A stretch of 56,926 bases of DNA from JAXMBN01 sp046349875 (GTDB taxonomy: Bacteria > Planctomycetota > Planctomycetia > Pirellulales > Pirellulaceae), in the NCBI GenBank assembly GCA_046349875.1, contig JAXMBN010000035.1, positions 1 through 56,926 on the forward strand. The letters are read 5' to 3'. Made by a program: the position numbers and the translations under genes. The notes below the pieces were generated by a model. That model saw only the letters and a list, made by a program, of their open reading frames with translations, was not told the origin of the DNA and did not search any database. Below, piece after piece: positions 36,331 to 45,155 of this stretch (position 1 is the first letter of the stretch; each line of letters begins with the position of its first letter).

Positions 36331-37749
36331 TTGGTTCCGCTCGTTAAACCGTTGCCTGTTTGGCTCGAGCCCCTTGAAGCTCTCAAGCGATTACAGAGCT
36401 TACCCTTTCCATGTTTGATGGAGAGTGCCTCGAGCGATGATCATTTGGGGCGGTACAGCTTTTTAGCGATTGATCCATTTGATGTCGTCAAAGTGCCTCG
36501 CCCTAAGAAGGACGCTTTGGCGCAACTTGCCATTGCCCTGGAGCGCTATGCGACTCCAACGATTCCCGATCTTCCGCCTTTCCAAGGTGGTGCAGCAGGT
36601 GTCCTAAGCTTTGAATTGGGCAAGTGTTTCGAGCGACTTCCATCGGCACGGCACGATGAATTCGGAATACCTTTGGTGGTACTAGGACTCTACGATGTCG
36701 TCTTAGCTTGGGATCATCAATCCAAGAGAGCGTGGATCGTGTCCCAAGGCTTTCCAGAGCGAGAGGAGGAGGCGCGAAGCGATCGAGCTCAGCGTCGTTT
36801 GCAAGAGATCTTGAGTGGTCTCCGATTATCCGAAACAGCGATTGCTCACGCTTCGAATCCGTCCTTTCAAAGTCTCGTTGGTCCGCATGCAACGGCGCAT
36901 GGTCTTACCGCTCCCCAATTCGAAACGCGGTTAGGGGGAGCTTGGATTGGCAACTTCGATTCAATTGGTTTTCAAACGGCCGTTCAGAAGGCCCGCGATT
37001 ACATCTTTGCCGGTGATATCTTTCAAGTCAATTTAGCGCAGCGGTTGATGAAGCGAGCCGATTGTGATCCGCTGACGTTGTACGAGCGTCTTCGGGTCGT
37101 GAACGCGGCTCCTTTTGCCGGCTATTTTGATATGGGGGATGCGTGCGTGGTGAGTTCCTCTCCCGAACGATTTCTCTCGGTCCGCAATCGTCAGGTGGAG
37201 ACGCGCCCGATCAAAGGAACGCGGCGTCGAAGTGAAGATTCCGTCGAGGATGCTCGTGTAGCCCAAGAATTGCTCGCGAGTTCGAAAGATCGCAGCGAGA
37301 ATACGATGATCGTCGATCTCTTGCGCAATGATCTTTCGCGAGTGTGTAAGGCTTCAACGGTTCGGGTGCAGAAGTTGTGCGGGCTCGAGTCCTATCGGTA
37401 TGTGCATCACTTGGTGAGCGTTGTGGAGGGAGAACTTCGCGAGGATGCATCACTCACCGACTTGATTGCCTCCACATTCCCGGGTGGAAGCATAACGGGG
37501 GCACCTAAGGTACGAGCCATGGAGATCATCGCCGAATTGGAACCAACGGCTCGTGGTCCCTATTGTGGATGCCTTGGCTATTTCGGGTTTGATGGATCGA
37601 TGGATACCAACATCTTGATTCGATCCGTGACCTGCAGTCGAGGATGGTGGCAAGTGCAGGTGGGTGGAGGCATCGTGGCAGATAGCGATCCCGCTCAGGA
37701 AGAAGAAGAGACTTGGACGAAGGCTATTGGTATCGTCAAAGCCATGTAG
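36331..37749 (+). CDS. pabB: aminodeoxychorismate synthase component I
   Basis: Chorismate-binding enzyme of folate synthesis, making 4-amino-4-deoxychorismate with a glutaminase partner (PabA) not seen in this window. The 472-residue length fits. The N-terminal part has GGAAGVLSFELGKCFERL, and the C-terminal chorismate-binding core has GDIFQVNLAQRLM, SSSPERFLSV, the diagnostic P293-IKGT, SENTMIVDLLRNDLSRV, and FPGGSITGAPKVRAMEII. Lys in PIKGT instead of Ala (PIAGT) separates PabB from anthranilate synthase TrpE. The start is TTG at 36331, with a GAGGGG site before it. It begins 118 bp after the ABC operon and may be read from it or from its own promoter. Confidence 0.93.
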   Translation: MVPLVKPLPVWLEPLEALKRLQSLPFPCLMESASSDDHLGRYSFLAIDPFDVVKVPRPKKDALAQLAIALERYATPTIPDLPPFQGGAAGVLSFELGKCFERLPSARHDEFGIPLVVLGLYDVVLAWDHQSKRAWIVSQGFPEREEEARSDRAQRRLQEILSGLRLSETAIAHASNPSFQSLVGPHATAHGLTAPQFETRLGGAWIGNFDSIGFQTAVQKARDYIFAGDIFQVNLAQRLMKRADCDPLTLYERLRVVNAAPFAGYFDMGDACVVSSSPERFLSVRNRQVETRPIKGTRRRSEDSVEDARVAQELLASSKDRSENTMIVDLLRNDLSRVCKASTVRVQKLCGLESYRYVHHLVSVVEGELREDASLTDLIASTFPGGSITGAPKVRAMEIIAELEPTARGPYCGCLGYFGFDGSMDTNILIRSVTCSRGWWQVQVGGGIVADSDPAQEEEETWTKAIGIVKAM

Positions 37750-37767
37750 CGCTGACTTCATTGTCGA

Positions 37768-37785
37768 CTCCCAGTCCCTTGGGAG
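37768..37785. terminator. possible weak hairpin after pabB
   Basis: CTCCCA-GTCCCT-TGGGAG forms a 6-bp stem 19 bp after the pabB stop. No T-run follows, so it is only a weak terminator candidate. The rest of the gap to the M28 gene holds nothing recognisable. Confidence 0.35.
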
Positions 37786-37917
37786 GTCCACTTAAAAAGG
37801 CGCTCACAACCTCAAACAGTTTCTAAATTCACCGCATTGCAATCATCATCGTCGCATACCATGCATCGACATAGTGGATTCGATGCATGGCGATCGATTC
37901 ATCAAACGATGCGGAGG

Positions 37918-38829
37918 TTATTGGACCTTTCCGGTTTTGGCCCCTTCTTCTGCCCAAGCTCGCAAGTTCCTTTCTAGAAAATCAACACCATCGAGAATAT
38001 CTTGAGGGACAGCCTTCTCGGGTTGATCTTCCGGGGTGTGAATCGTTGCAAGAATCTTGGGGCGAATCTTTTGTCCTTCGAACATCGATTCGACTTCTTT
38101 CACTTCGTCGGGAGGAAGGAGTGAATAGGACATGGCATAGATCTTTTCGCCGCGAAACGACAAATGATCGCTGGGCGGGTACTTGAGACCATGCTCCAAC
38201 GTCAGCGGGCTCGATTCGTCCACTTTCTTAGCGATGCTCACAAAGGGATCGTTTTCATCGGCTGTATGCAACCACATTTGTCGGCCGTAGGCGAACACAT
38301 CGAGATTGAGATAGGCAAGGGGTTTGGGATCAAGCGTTTTCGCGAAAGCCTTGGATCCAAGGAGGCCTCGTTCTTCAAGGTCGAAGTACATGGCCGTTAC
38401 GTGCAGGTTCGGAAGTGGCTTTGACTTGAGACGTGTTGAGAGTTCCATCAAGGCAATGCATCCGCAACCATTGTCGATGATGCCCTGACCAACCGCGACT
38501 CGATCGAGGTGAGCTCCAAGAATGAGCCAGCGGTTGGCAGGCTGATCTTGCCCACTTAGTTCGGTGCGAAGGTTCGTCCCTTTGGCATTGCCACTATCAA
38601 AGGCAACCGGTTCCGAAGCGATACCTCGTTCTTCCAACAGCTTGCTGATGATGGCTTGTCGCTCGTTCGCTTCGCCTTTGGCGATCATCGAGATGGCCGA
38701 CTTCACGCGAGCCACGGCGTCGCCTGTTTGGCGATCGGCGGAATCCTGAGCGTGCATTGTTCCGCAGAGAGGACTGGTACAAGCTACCAAGATCAAGGTG
38801 TAGAGCTTGAATGAATAACGAATGGCCAT
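37918..38829 (-). CDS. secreted M28-family zinc aminopeptidase-like protein
   Basis: A 303-residue secreted peptidase. ATG 38829 (MAIRYSFKLYTLILVACTSP) is preferred over GTG 38847; the signal peptide ends near GTMHA. The zinc-ligand series of family M28 is present: His/Asp in LILGAHLDRVAVGQ, Asp in GIIDNGCGCIALMEL, Glu pair in AMYFDLEERGLLGSKAF, Asp in LAYLNLDVFAYG, and His in IHTPEDQPE. It converges with pabB across a 168-bp gap. M28 enzymes are aminopeptidases or glutaminyl-cyclase-like proteins; the specificity is not readable. It stands alone in its direction. Confidence 0.9.
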   Translation of the reverse strand: MAIRYSFKLYTLILVACTSPLCGTMHAQDSADRQTGDAVARVKSAISMIAKGEANERQAIISKLLEERGIASEPVAFDSGNAKGTNLRTELSGQDQPANRWLILGAHLDRVAVGQGIIDNGCGCIALMELSTRLKSKPLPNLHVTAMYFDLEERGLLGSKAFAKTLDPKPLAYLNLDVFAYGRQMWLHTADENDPFVSIAKKVDESSPLTLEHGLKYPPSDHLSFRGEKIYAMSYSLLPPDEVKEVESMFEGQKIRPKILATIHTPEDQPEKAVPQDILDGVDFLERNLRAWAEEGAKTGKVQ

Positions 38830-39200
38830 AGGCTTCGGCTTTCTCACAAATTAGAAGGAAGAATGATAGCAACAAGGGGAGAGGTCGAGTTCCGAATATG
38901 CGGACGACTATCGTAGCAAAATCTGGCCCCGATTAGACATTTGTTTAAGGCCCCCAAATGCCTTGTTGAGTAGGTTGGGAGGAATGGAATGAGTTTAACG
39001 ATTGCGAGGCCAAAAATTCAACGTTTTCACCGGTTATGACGCGAGAATGACTCAAGGAATTAGGGGGAAAAATCAGGAAGCCCTAGTCCCGCTGGATTCG
39101 GCGCCTTAAATTTGAAGGAAACGGGCTCACGGAGCAAAATGGAATCTGCCGTGGATGTTTATCCCTTGCCAGTGCTTTTCGAAACGCTGAGTCGTCGCAA
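38830..39200. other. intergenic stretch, presumed divergent promoters
   Basis: About 370 bp between the M28 gene and the repeat-protein gene, which point away from each other. No ORF with a ribosome site was seen, and no clear -10/-35 pair could be assigned. It is locally rich in A and G runs. Confidence 0.4.
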
Positions 39201-40601
39201 ATGCTTTCAAAAAAATCGAGTGCAGCTCCCATTCTGTTGGCTTCCTTGCTAGCTGGTACAGCATCCGCTCAAACCTGCTACCCAACGTACCGGATTCAGA
39301 CCGAAACGGTACTGGAACCTCAAACAATCCGTTAGTACAAGCTCGTGTACGAAGATGAAATGCAAGAGCGGGAAATTGTCACTTACAAACCGGTCGTGCA
39401 AGAACGTGTCGAGAAGCGACAGTACACCGTGCGGCGACCTGTAACGGAAACATCGACCGTCAATGAAACGTATACGGTGATGAAGCCGGTTTATACGACG
39501 GAGTATGTCGATCAAAGTTATCAACAAACCGAGTATGTCACGGAAACGTCGCAACGCGAAGAAACCTACGTGTCGTATCGGCCGGTCGTCGAAACACAGA
39601 TGCAAACGCAGCATGTGATCGTGCAGCGCCCAGTCGTTGAAACTTCGTATCAAACTCAGAATTACATTTCTTACCAACCCGTCATGACCACGCAAACGGC
39701 GGTGGTCGATCAAGGCGGTTACGTGGCTCAGCAGTATTATCAACCTGGAGATACCCGTTATGGTTTGAAGTGGGTGCCGGGTGGATTCAACGACTACTAC
39801 GGCCAAACTGCTTGGCGTCGCGGTGGTTTGGGATGGGTACCCTATACTTCTCCTGGGCAATCGTTCACGCAAGTGCAATACATGCCCAATTACCAGCAAG
39901 TAGCTGTCCCGCAAGTTTCGTATATGCCTCAAGTGCAACAACAGCAGATTCCCATTCAAACTACCCGAATGGAAAGCCAAATGGTTGCGCAGCAGGTTCC
40001 AATTCAAGTTCAGAAGATGCAAGCGGTCGAAGAGAAGCGAATGGTTCCCTATTCGGTTCAACGACCTGTCACCAAGATCGTTGAAAACAAAGTGCCTGTT
40101 CAGAAGGTGCAATGGGTTCAAGAACAACACGTTCGACCAGTGACGGTGCAGCGCGAATCGTACAAGTTGGAAACGGTCACGGAAGATGTACCCGTGAAGA
40201 CCTACACCACCGAACGCGTGGTGCAAAAGGTGAAGACGCCGGTACGCGTTGAAAAGCGCGTCGCAGTCGATGAAACTCGATTGGTTCCTCGCGTCGTGAC
40301 ATCTCGCATTCCATTGAACTATTACGATCCCTATCGCGAATACATTGTCGAAGGTTCGACATCGTGGAAGCCTGTGACCGAGCCACCTGCTAAGAAGGAA
40401 GGCGAAAAGCAAGAAGCTCAGAAGCCAAAGGCCTCCGAAAAAGATTCTCAATCGGCCGAGTTAAAGAAGGTTGAGATTGAACCTCGCAAGCCGGCTAACG
40501 AAGGAGAACTTCCGAATCCATCGGGTCTCAATTTGGGAAATGATCAAAGCCAATCCAGTGGTGATAAAACTTCACGACCCTCCACGGCCGATGCAAAGTA
40601 G
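39201..40601 (+). pseudogene. secreted YTV/RPV-type repeat protein with in-frame TAG
   Basis: A planctomycete-type exported repeat protein. ATG 39201 starts a good signal peptide (MLSKKSSAAPILLASLLAGT-ASA), followed by QTCYPTYRIQTETVLEPQ. Codon 45 is TAG (39333-39335), and the same frame then continues unbroken for 422 codons (YKLVYEDEMQEREIVTYKPV...). The body is made of short repeats of the kind YTVRRPVTETSTVNETYTVM, then a central Gly/Tyr-rich piece (YGLKWVPGGFNDYY), more repeats, and an acidic/Lys-rich tail. Without the signal peptide the 418-residue GTG-start ORF (39345) would stay inside the cell. A substitution, read error or readthrough are all possible. A long antisense ORF here is a composition artefact. 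Confidence 0.8.
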
Positions 40602-40705
40602 TGGAATCGGAGTTTGAATCGTTTGTTCCATTGGATCGAAAACGAAAACGGATTATTCTAGTGCTCGATCAGTTCTGCCTTTGAGTTCATTGAATCGAGT
40701 ATCGA

Positions 40706-41710
40706 GTGTCTAAGAGAATCGTCGCCATAATCAAGCTTGCGATTTTGGCGGCGATTTTGTTTTGGCTGTTCAAGTCATTTCCATCCGAACACTGGAAGAC
40801 GTTGGCAGAACAGCCTAAGAACTGGGGATGGCTCGGGTTTGCCTTATCGGCAGTCATGGCCGCAAACCTCATTAGTTTTCTGCGATGGCGTTTGCTCGTT
40901 CGCGCTCTGGACGTTCCCTTCACGGTGGTGGATGCCATTCGTTTAGGATTCTTAGGATGTCTCTTTAATCTAGTGTCGGCCGGTAGCGTTGGCGGCGATC
41001 TCTTTAAAGCCATTGCAGCTGCCAGGAAGGCTGAAAAGAAGCGTCCTGAAGTGGTCGGTTCCGTGATCGTTGATCGCGCTGTTGGTCTTTTGGGGTTGGT
41101 GATGGTCGCTGCTTTTAGTCTTCAGTTCTTGGCAACCGAGTCGCTATCGGAAAAGATGGAATGGATCCGTCAAGGGGCATGGGCCCTATCGGCAGTTGGT
41201 ATTGTAGGGTTGGGCGTTATCGTTTTCTTTGGAAAGTGGTTGCCACTTTCATGGCTCAGCAAGATGCCGTTCGTAGGTCACGCTTTTTATCGAATGGCTC
41301 ATGCTGGTTTAATATTCTATGGACGAGGAAAATTGGTCTGCGTGATGTTAGCCATTAGCTTGGCGGTTCATTCGTGTTTGACCCTATCTACCTATTGGGT
41401 TTCGACGTCTCTCTATGCGGAATCTCCTAGTTTGCGCGAACACTTTTTGGTAATTCCTCCAGCGATGGCAGCCGGGGCATTGCCATTAACTCCTGGTGGG
41501 CTCGGTGTCCAAGAAGCTGCCATTCAAAAGTTGTTCGAACAGTTACCGAATCCGCCAGAGCATTTTTCAGGGCTTGTGACGGCAGCCATGTATCGTTTGC
41601 TAACCTTCGTTGTCGCGGGTGTAGGTGCCATCTACTATTTCTTCGGGGCTCAAGATCTGCAGTGGATACGCAAGAATTCTTCCCCTTCGATGGTCTCTAA
41701 AAATCAGTAG
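40706..41710 (+). CDS. lysylphosphatidylglycerol synthase TM-region / flippase-like protein
   Basis: Integral membrane protein of the LPG_synthase_TM (UPF0104) family, 334 residues from GTG 40706. About seven to eight hydrophobic segments are visible, including AIIKLAILAAILFWLFKSF and LSAVGIVGLGVIVFFGK. Family hallmarks are SFLRWRLLVRAL, FLGCLFNLVSAGSVGGDLFK, the near-invariant VGSVIVDRAVGLLGLV and ALPLTPGGLGVQEAAIQKLF. Stand-alone members lack the synthase domain and are thought to move lipids or lipid-linked intermediates across the membrane. It follows the repeat-protein gene by 104 bp. There is no nearby partner that would indicate a substrate. Confidence 0.9.
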   Translation: MSKRIVAIIKLAILAAILFWLFKSFPSEHWKTLAEQPKNWGWLGFALSAVMAANLISFLRWRLLVRALDVPFTVVDAIRLGFLGCLFNLVSAGSVGGDLFKAIAAARKAEKKRPEVVGSVIVDRAVGLLGLVMVAAFSLQFLATESLSEKMEWIRQGAWALSAVGIVGLGVIVFFGKWLPLSWLSKMPFVGHAFYRMAHAGLIFYGRGKLVCVMLAISLAVHSCLTLSTYWVSTSLYAESPSLREHFLVIPPAMAAGALPLTPGGLGVQEAAIQKLFEQLPNPPEHFSGLVTAAMYRLLTFVVAGVGAIYYFFGAQDLQWIRKNSSPSMVSKNQ

Positions 41711-41736
41711 ACCGCGAACCAGATCAAGCTTGAAAT

Positions 41737-41900
41737 CACAACCCGAAGAGTCCGTTTTGAAGTTGCGCATTTGAGTCTTGTCACAACCCGACGCGTAAGC
41801 GAGGAACGTACTTTTGCAGTGTTTTTGGCTTGTCCGAGACATCCCTTGCTTACGCTTCGTGACATGGATATGCAGTCCCTTGCTAACGCTTCGGGTTGAG
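41737..41900. repeat. inverted/direct intergenic repeats (ACCCGACGCGTAAGCGAGG type)
   Basis: The element ACAACCCGACGCGTAAGCGA (core 41783-41802) occurs in partial form at 41737-41749 and in the opposite orientation at 41840-41864 (CCCTTGCTTACGCTTCG) and 41875-41900 (CCCTTGCTAACGCTTCGGGT). The opposite copies could pair into a long imperfect hairpin after the flippase-like gene. The remaining part of this 450-bp gap up to 42158 shows no gene. Confidence 0.65.
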
Positions 41901-42158
41901 AAAATCAAAGCTTTCCAGACGCCGAACGCTCATTAGCGCAACTTCAATACGCGTCTGCGATTGACCCAATCACGACCGAGCTTGCTAGGTAGCCCTGCCC
42001 ATCGGAACAGAACGTTACTCCGAGTCATATGGCAGCGCGTTCCTCAAATACGAGACTTGAGACCATAGCGAATTGCGCGGGCCTTATCGCTATAATCATC
42101 GGGCCGGATCGGTCGTCCAATTCCCGTGGCTATTTCAATGTCCTAGTTTGAGTCTTTC

Positions 42159-42749
42159 ATGAAAAACTCACTATCGGTTGATGCATACATTGCTTCTTGC
42201 ACCACTTGGCAAAACGAACTCGTTGTTCTCCGCAAGATCTTGTTGAAATGCAAGCTGGTGGAAACCGTGAAATGGGGAGGACCGGTCTACACGTATCAAG
42301 AAAAGAATGTCGTTGGGATTGGTGCCTTCAAATCGTACGTGGGGCTTTGGTTTTTTCAGGGAGCCCTTCTCTCGGATCCAGAAGGACTCTTGATCAACGC
42401 TCAAGAAGGCAAGACCAAAGCTCAACGGCAAATGCGTTTTCAAAGTGGCAAAGAAATCAAAGCTAAGTTGATTGCGGCGTACGTCACTGAAGCAAAAGCA
42501 TTGGTGGATCGCGGAGAATCGATTCAGCCTGATCGCAATCGTCCTTTGGTATTGCCGGCGGAACTGCAATCGGCATTTCAGAAGCACAAACGAATCGCTC
42601 AAGCTTTCGACAAACTCAGTCTTAGCTGCAAGCGCGAGTACGTGGAGTATATCGATACCGCGAAGAAGTCAGAAACCAAAGCGCGGCGTTTGGAGAAAGT
42701 TCTTGCCTTAATACAGGATGGGCTTGGGCTCAACGACCGTTATCGTTAG
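42159..42749 (+). CDS. YdeI/OmdA-family protein with DUF1801 domain
   Basis: A 196-residue cytoplasmic protein of the YdeI type. The N-terminal DUF1801 part includes LVVLRKILLKCKLVETVKWG, GPVYTYQEKNVVGIGAFKSY and GLWFFQGALL. The C-terminal OmdA-like part has PLVLPAELQSAFQKHKRIAQ, AFDKLSLSCKREYVEYIDTA and KKSETKARRLEKVLALI, the last being the typical signature. Related proteins in enterics have been linked to peptide or bacteriocin protection, but the biochemistry is unknown. The last 20 bp overlap the end of the convergently transcribed protease gene. Confidence 0.9.
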   Translation: MKNSLSVDAYIASCTTWQNELVVLRKILLKCKLVETVKWGGPVYTYQEKNVVGIGAFKSYVGLWFFQGALLSDPEGLLINAQEGKTKAQRQMRFQSGKEIKAKLIAAYVTEAKALVDRGESIQPDRNRPLVLPAELQSAFQKHKRIAQAFDKLSLSCKREYVEYIDTAKKSETKARRLEKVLALIQDGLGLNDRYR

Positions 42750-44634
42750 GGATCTTGGTAAGAGCATCGTTGACGAATTCTCGAACGGCGCGAACGGGTA
42801 ATGCTAGGCTTTGCGTGCGACTAAAGCGAGCCACATTCAGCCCAACAAAATGACCTTGGAGATCGAAGATAGGTCCACCAACTTCGTGCGGATAAAGTTC
42901 GGCGTCGTGAATGAAGACCGCTTTGAACCCATCGCGACGATTGCTCTTGCCACCATCGAAAAGATCGGCCACATGGCGAGGAGTCTTAATCATCTCGCCA
43001 ATCTTGATCTTAAAGGATTTTTCCTCACCTTCACGTCGAACGACGATCTCAATCCGATCATTCGGGAGCGTGTTGCGAAGATAGTTGTGCATTTCTTCGA
43101 CGGCTTGGATCGGGCGACCATCCAACTGAAGTACGATGTCGCCCGCAGCCAGTCCATTCTTTTGAGCAGCGCCACCTTCAACGATTTCTTTGATGACCAC
43201 GTTGTCGTTTTCTTTTTCCAGCTTTACGCCTAGATAACCGCGACCTTCAAATCTTGGATGGCCAAAGATTCGACTCCCCATCACCGAGATAGCTCCAAGG
43301 TCATCGGGCTTGGGCGAGACGAGTACCGTGCCTTGTGGAAGCATGCTCGTGGCCTGTGGATCAATCGCAATAAAGGGTTGACTTACATCATCCATCTGAA
43401 GAAGAACCAAATCGTTAGAGTCATCCCGTGTAATCACTTTGGCGGGCTGCCAACTTCCATTTTGCATGCGTACTTCCACTTGGTCTCCAACGCACGAACT
43501 CTTGGTAATGATGAGACCTGGGCGAGCCACACTGCATCCAATGATTTCGGTTGGTTCATCGAAGCGTCGACTGCGAACGACGGCCGTGGTGTCGTCGAGC
43601 TTAGCTTCCAAAGGCTGAAGTTCCTTGGCAAATGGACCGATCGTATCCAAGGGCTTTACCGACGTGGTTGATGCTACCAGTTGATCTGGCCGAGGTGGCA
43701 ATGCAAGTTTGAGTGATAAGGGAGCTTCATCGCGCAGGATCTGCAATTCGATTTCGAAATCACCGTTGAGATATCGAGCTGCCACGCGGTCGAGCACATT
43801 CCCTTTTTCATTCCCTTCGACCGAAGTAATAACATCGTTGACTCGCAGGCCCGCGCGATCAGCCACACTATCCATCGCAACAGTGAGGACGCGAACGCCA
43901 CCGCGACGTGATCGACGCGTCTCAACTCCCAGGTCTGGCAGACCTGGGATCACATCGACTTTGAATTCTTCTTCAGCTTCCAATTTTTCCCAATACGTTC
44001 GAAAGCTATCGATTGGGACATCGTAGTTTTCATCAACGGGTTGTTGGATTTGGCTGCGAATACCAATGACGTTTCCATGGAGATCGAAGAGAGGTCCACC
44101 GGAATCGCCTGGTTCCATCTTCACTGTGGACTGAATCATTCCGAATCGAGAGCTGATGGGGCGCACGACTTTGCCAAAGCGAACAACTGGACCGCGATCG
44201 GCGCGATGAAGTCCAGGATGGCTGATGCAGAAGAGAGGCTCATCCACGATTAACCGATTGGAGTCACCCATAGCTGCATAGGGCCATTCACCTTGCTCGG
44301 TGATCATCAACATCGCACAATCGATATTGCGATTGACCCCTTTCCCTACAGCGCGAAATTTTCGACCATCTTGGAAATGCACGAGATACTTGTTGCCTGG
44401 TTTGACCGCATGCGCCGCCGCAAGGACGTGGCCTTCTTTCGAAACCACAACACCGCTAAACGAACCAAACCCAGTTTCACGGGATTCTGTCACTGCCACG
44501 ACCGATGGTGAGACTCTTTTGATCACCTCAGGGAGTCGTTGATTGATTTGTTGTGGAGTTAAGTTCTCGGCGTGCAGACTCGATGCGATCGCCACGATGC
44601 AAAGGCTGATGCAGATCCTTATCGATTGCCCCAT
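42730..44634 (-). CDS. secreted trypsin-like serine protease with PDZ domains and a second, inactive protease-like part
   Basis: HtrA/DegP-related protein of 634 residues. A signal peptide (ICISLCIVAIASSLHA) precedes a trypsin domain with a full triad: H75 in LAAAHAV, D105 in NIDCAML, S178 in GDSGGPLF. PDZ1 follows (VLTVAMDSVADRAGLRVNDV). Residues about 335-450 look like the N-terminal half of a second trypsin domain (ARPGLIITKSSCVG, DDSNDLVLLQM) without the His. PDZ2 (EGGAAQKNGLAAGDIVLQLD) is followed by a C-terminal half with HEVGGPIFDLQG, where the Ser is Val. The second protease is thus degenerate. It probably acts in envelope protein quality control. It converges with the YdeI gene. Confidence 0.9.
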   Translation of the reverse strand: MGQSIRICISLCIVAIASSLHAENLTPQQINQRLPEVIKRVSPSVVAVTESRETGFGSFSGVVVSKEGHVLAAAHAVKPGNKYLVHFQDGRKFRAVGKGVNRNIDCAMLMITEQGEWPYAAMGDSNRLIVDEPLFCISHPGLHRADRGPVVRFGKVVRPISSRFGMIQSTVKMEPGDSGGPLFDLHGNVIGIRSQIQQPVDENYDVPIDSFRTYWEKLEAEEEFKVDVIPGLPDLGVETRRSRRGGVRVLTVAMDSVADRAGLRVNDVITSVEGNEKGNVLDRVAARYLNGDFEIELQILRDEAPLSLKLALPPRPDQLVASTTSVKPLDTIGPFAKELQPLEAKLDDTTAVVRSRRFDEPTEIIGCSVARPGLIITKSSCVGDQVEVRMQNGSWQPAKVITRDDSNDLVLLQMDDVSQPFIAIDPQATSMLPQGTVLVSPKPDDLGAISVMGSRIFGHPRFEGRGYLGVKLEKENDNVVIKEIVEGGAAQKNGLAAGDIVLQLDGRPIQAVEEMHNYLRNTLPNDRIEIVVRREGEEKSFKIKIGEMIKTPRHVADLFDGGKSNRRDGFKAVFIHDAELYPHEVGGPIFDLQGHFVGLNVARFSRTQSLALPVRAVREFVNDALTKIPNDNGR

Positions 44635-45155
44635 AACATCTTCCTGTAGTCGTAGGCCTTTACAGATCGAGTCGAAGAGAGTTAGCGGTGCGCAAGATTG
44701 GTAACTCTCTCATTCCCGTCAAATGATTCGAGGTCGAGCCTATGAAATCAATCTTGGGAACCATCTTTTAAGCATATCGCTTTGAGATCCCAATTGCATG
44801 CATTTCAACTTTTAGAAGTCTCGATTTGGCCCAATTCTTTTGGGATTCCACGAGCCACGCCGCGGTAGGGATTGCTGGACCATGGGGGATGGAAAAGACG
44901 CCAGTCGTTGAAGACCGTTCTACTCAACACCAGAGCCGAGAAAAGATTTCTCATTTTTCTCTTCGAGGTGGACCAAACGTGTCACGGGGCGGTGCGATTC
45001 TAAGGGTAGCAAGCCAGCGCACAAGAATCTGTTCAGGCTATCTTGCAATCCTTCAGTGGACACGCTACTATCCATGCGTATACGTCACCAAAGGAGAGCG
45101 GGGCCCGAATCTGGCTGGGATTCGTTACCCAACTCATTTTTGGAGGAACCAAACT
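44635..45155. other. divergent intergenic region between protease and recA
   Basis: About 520 bp. The frame upstream of recA is open back to 44826 but has no ribosome site, and its sequence is not protein-like, so it was not called coding. The region holds the recA promoter (45043-45071). No clear LexA-type dyad was found. Nothing else is recognisable. Confidence 0.5.
45043..45071 (+). promoter_or_regulatory. sigma-70-type promoter of recA
   Basis: TTGCAA (45043-45048) and TACTAT (45066-45071) with 17-bp spacing, 84 bp upstream of the GTG start. Box quality and spacing are good. The leader is about 78 nt long. No operator was recognised beside it. Confidence 0.65.

Noticed and set aside
39249..40451. 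A 400-codon open frame on the minus strand opposite the repeat protein
   Set aside because: It is rich in His, Leu and Arg, lacks a ribosome site, and arises from the biased codons of the YTV/RPV repeats on the other strand.
45000..45060. LexA/SOS box upstream of recA
   Set aside because: GAATCTGTTC at about 45026 resembles half of a known box type but lacks the needed symmetry; no other dyad was found.
44826..45155. N-terminal extension of recA by 110 codons
   Set aside because: No ribosome site at its start, no RecA similarity, and the promoter at 45043-45071 would fall inside it.
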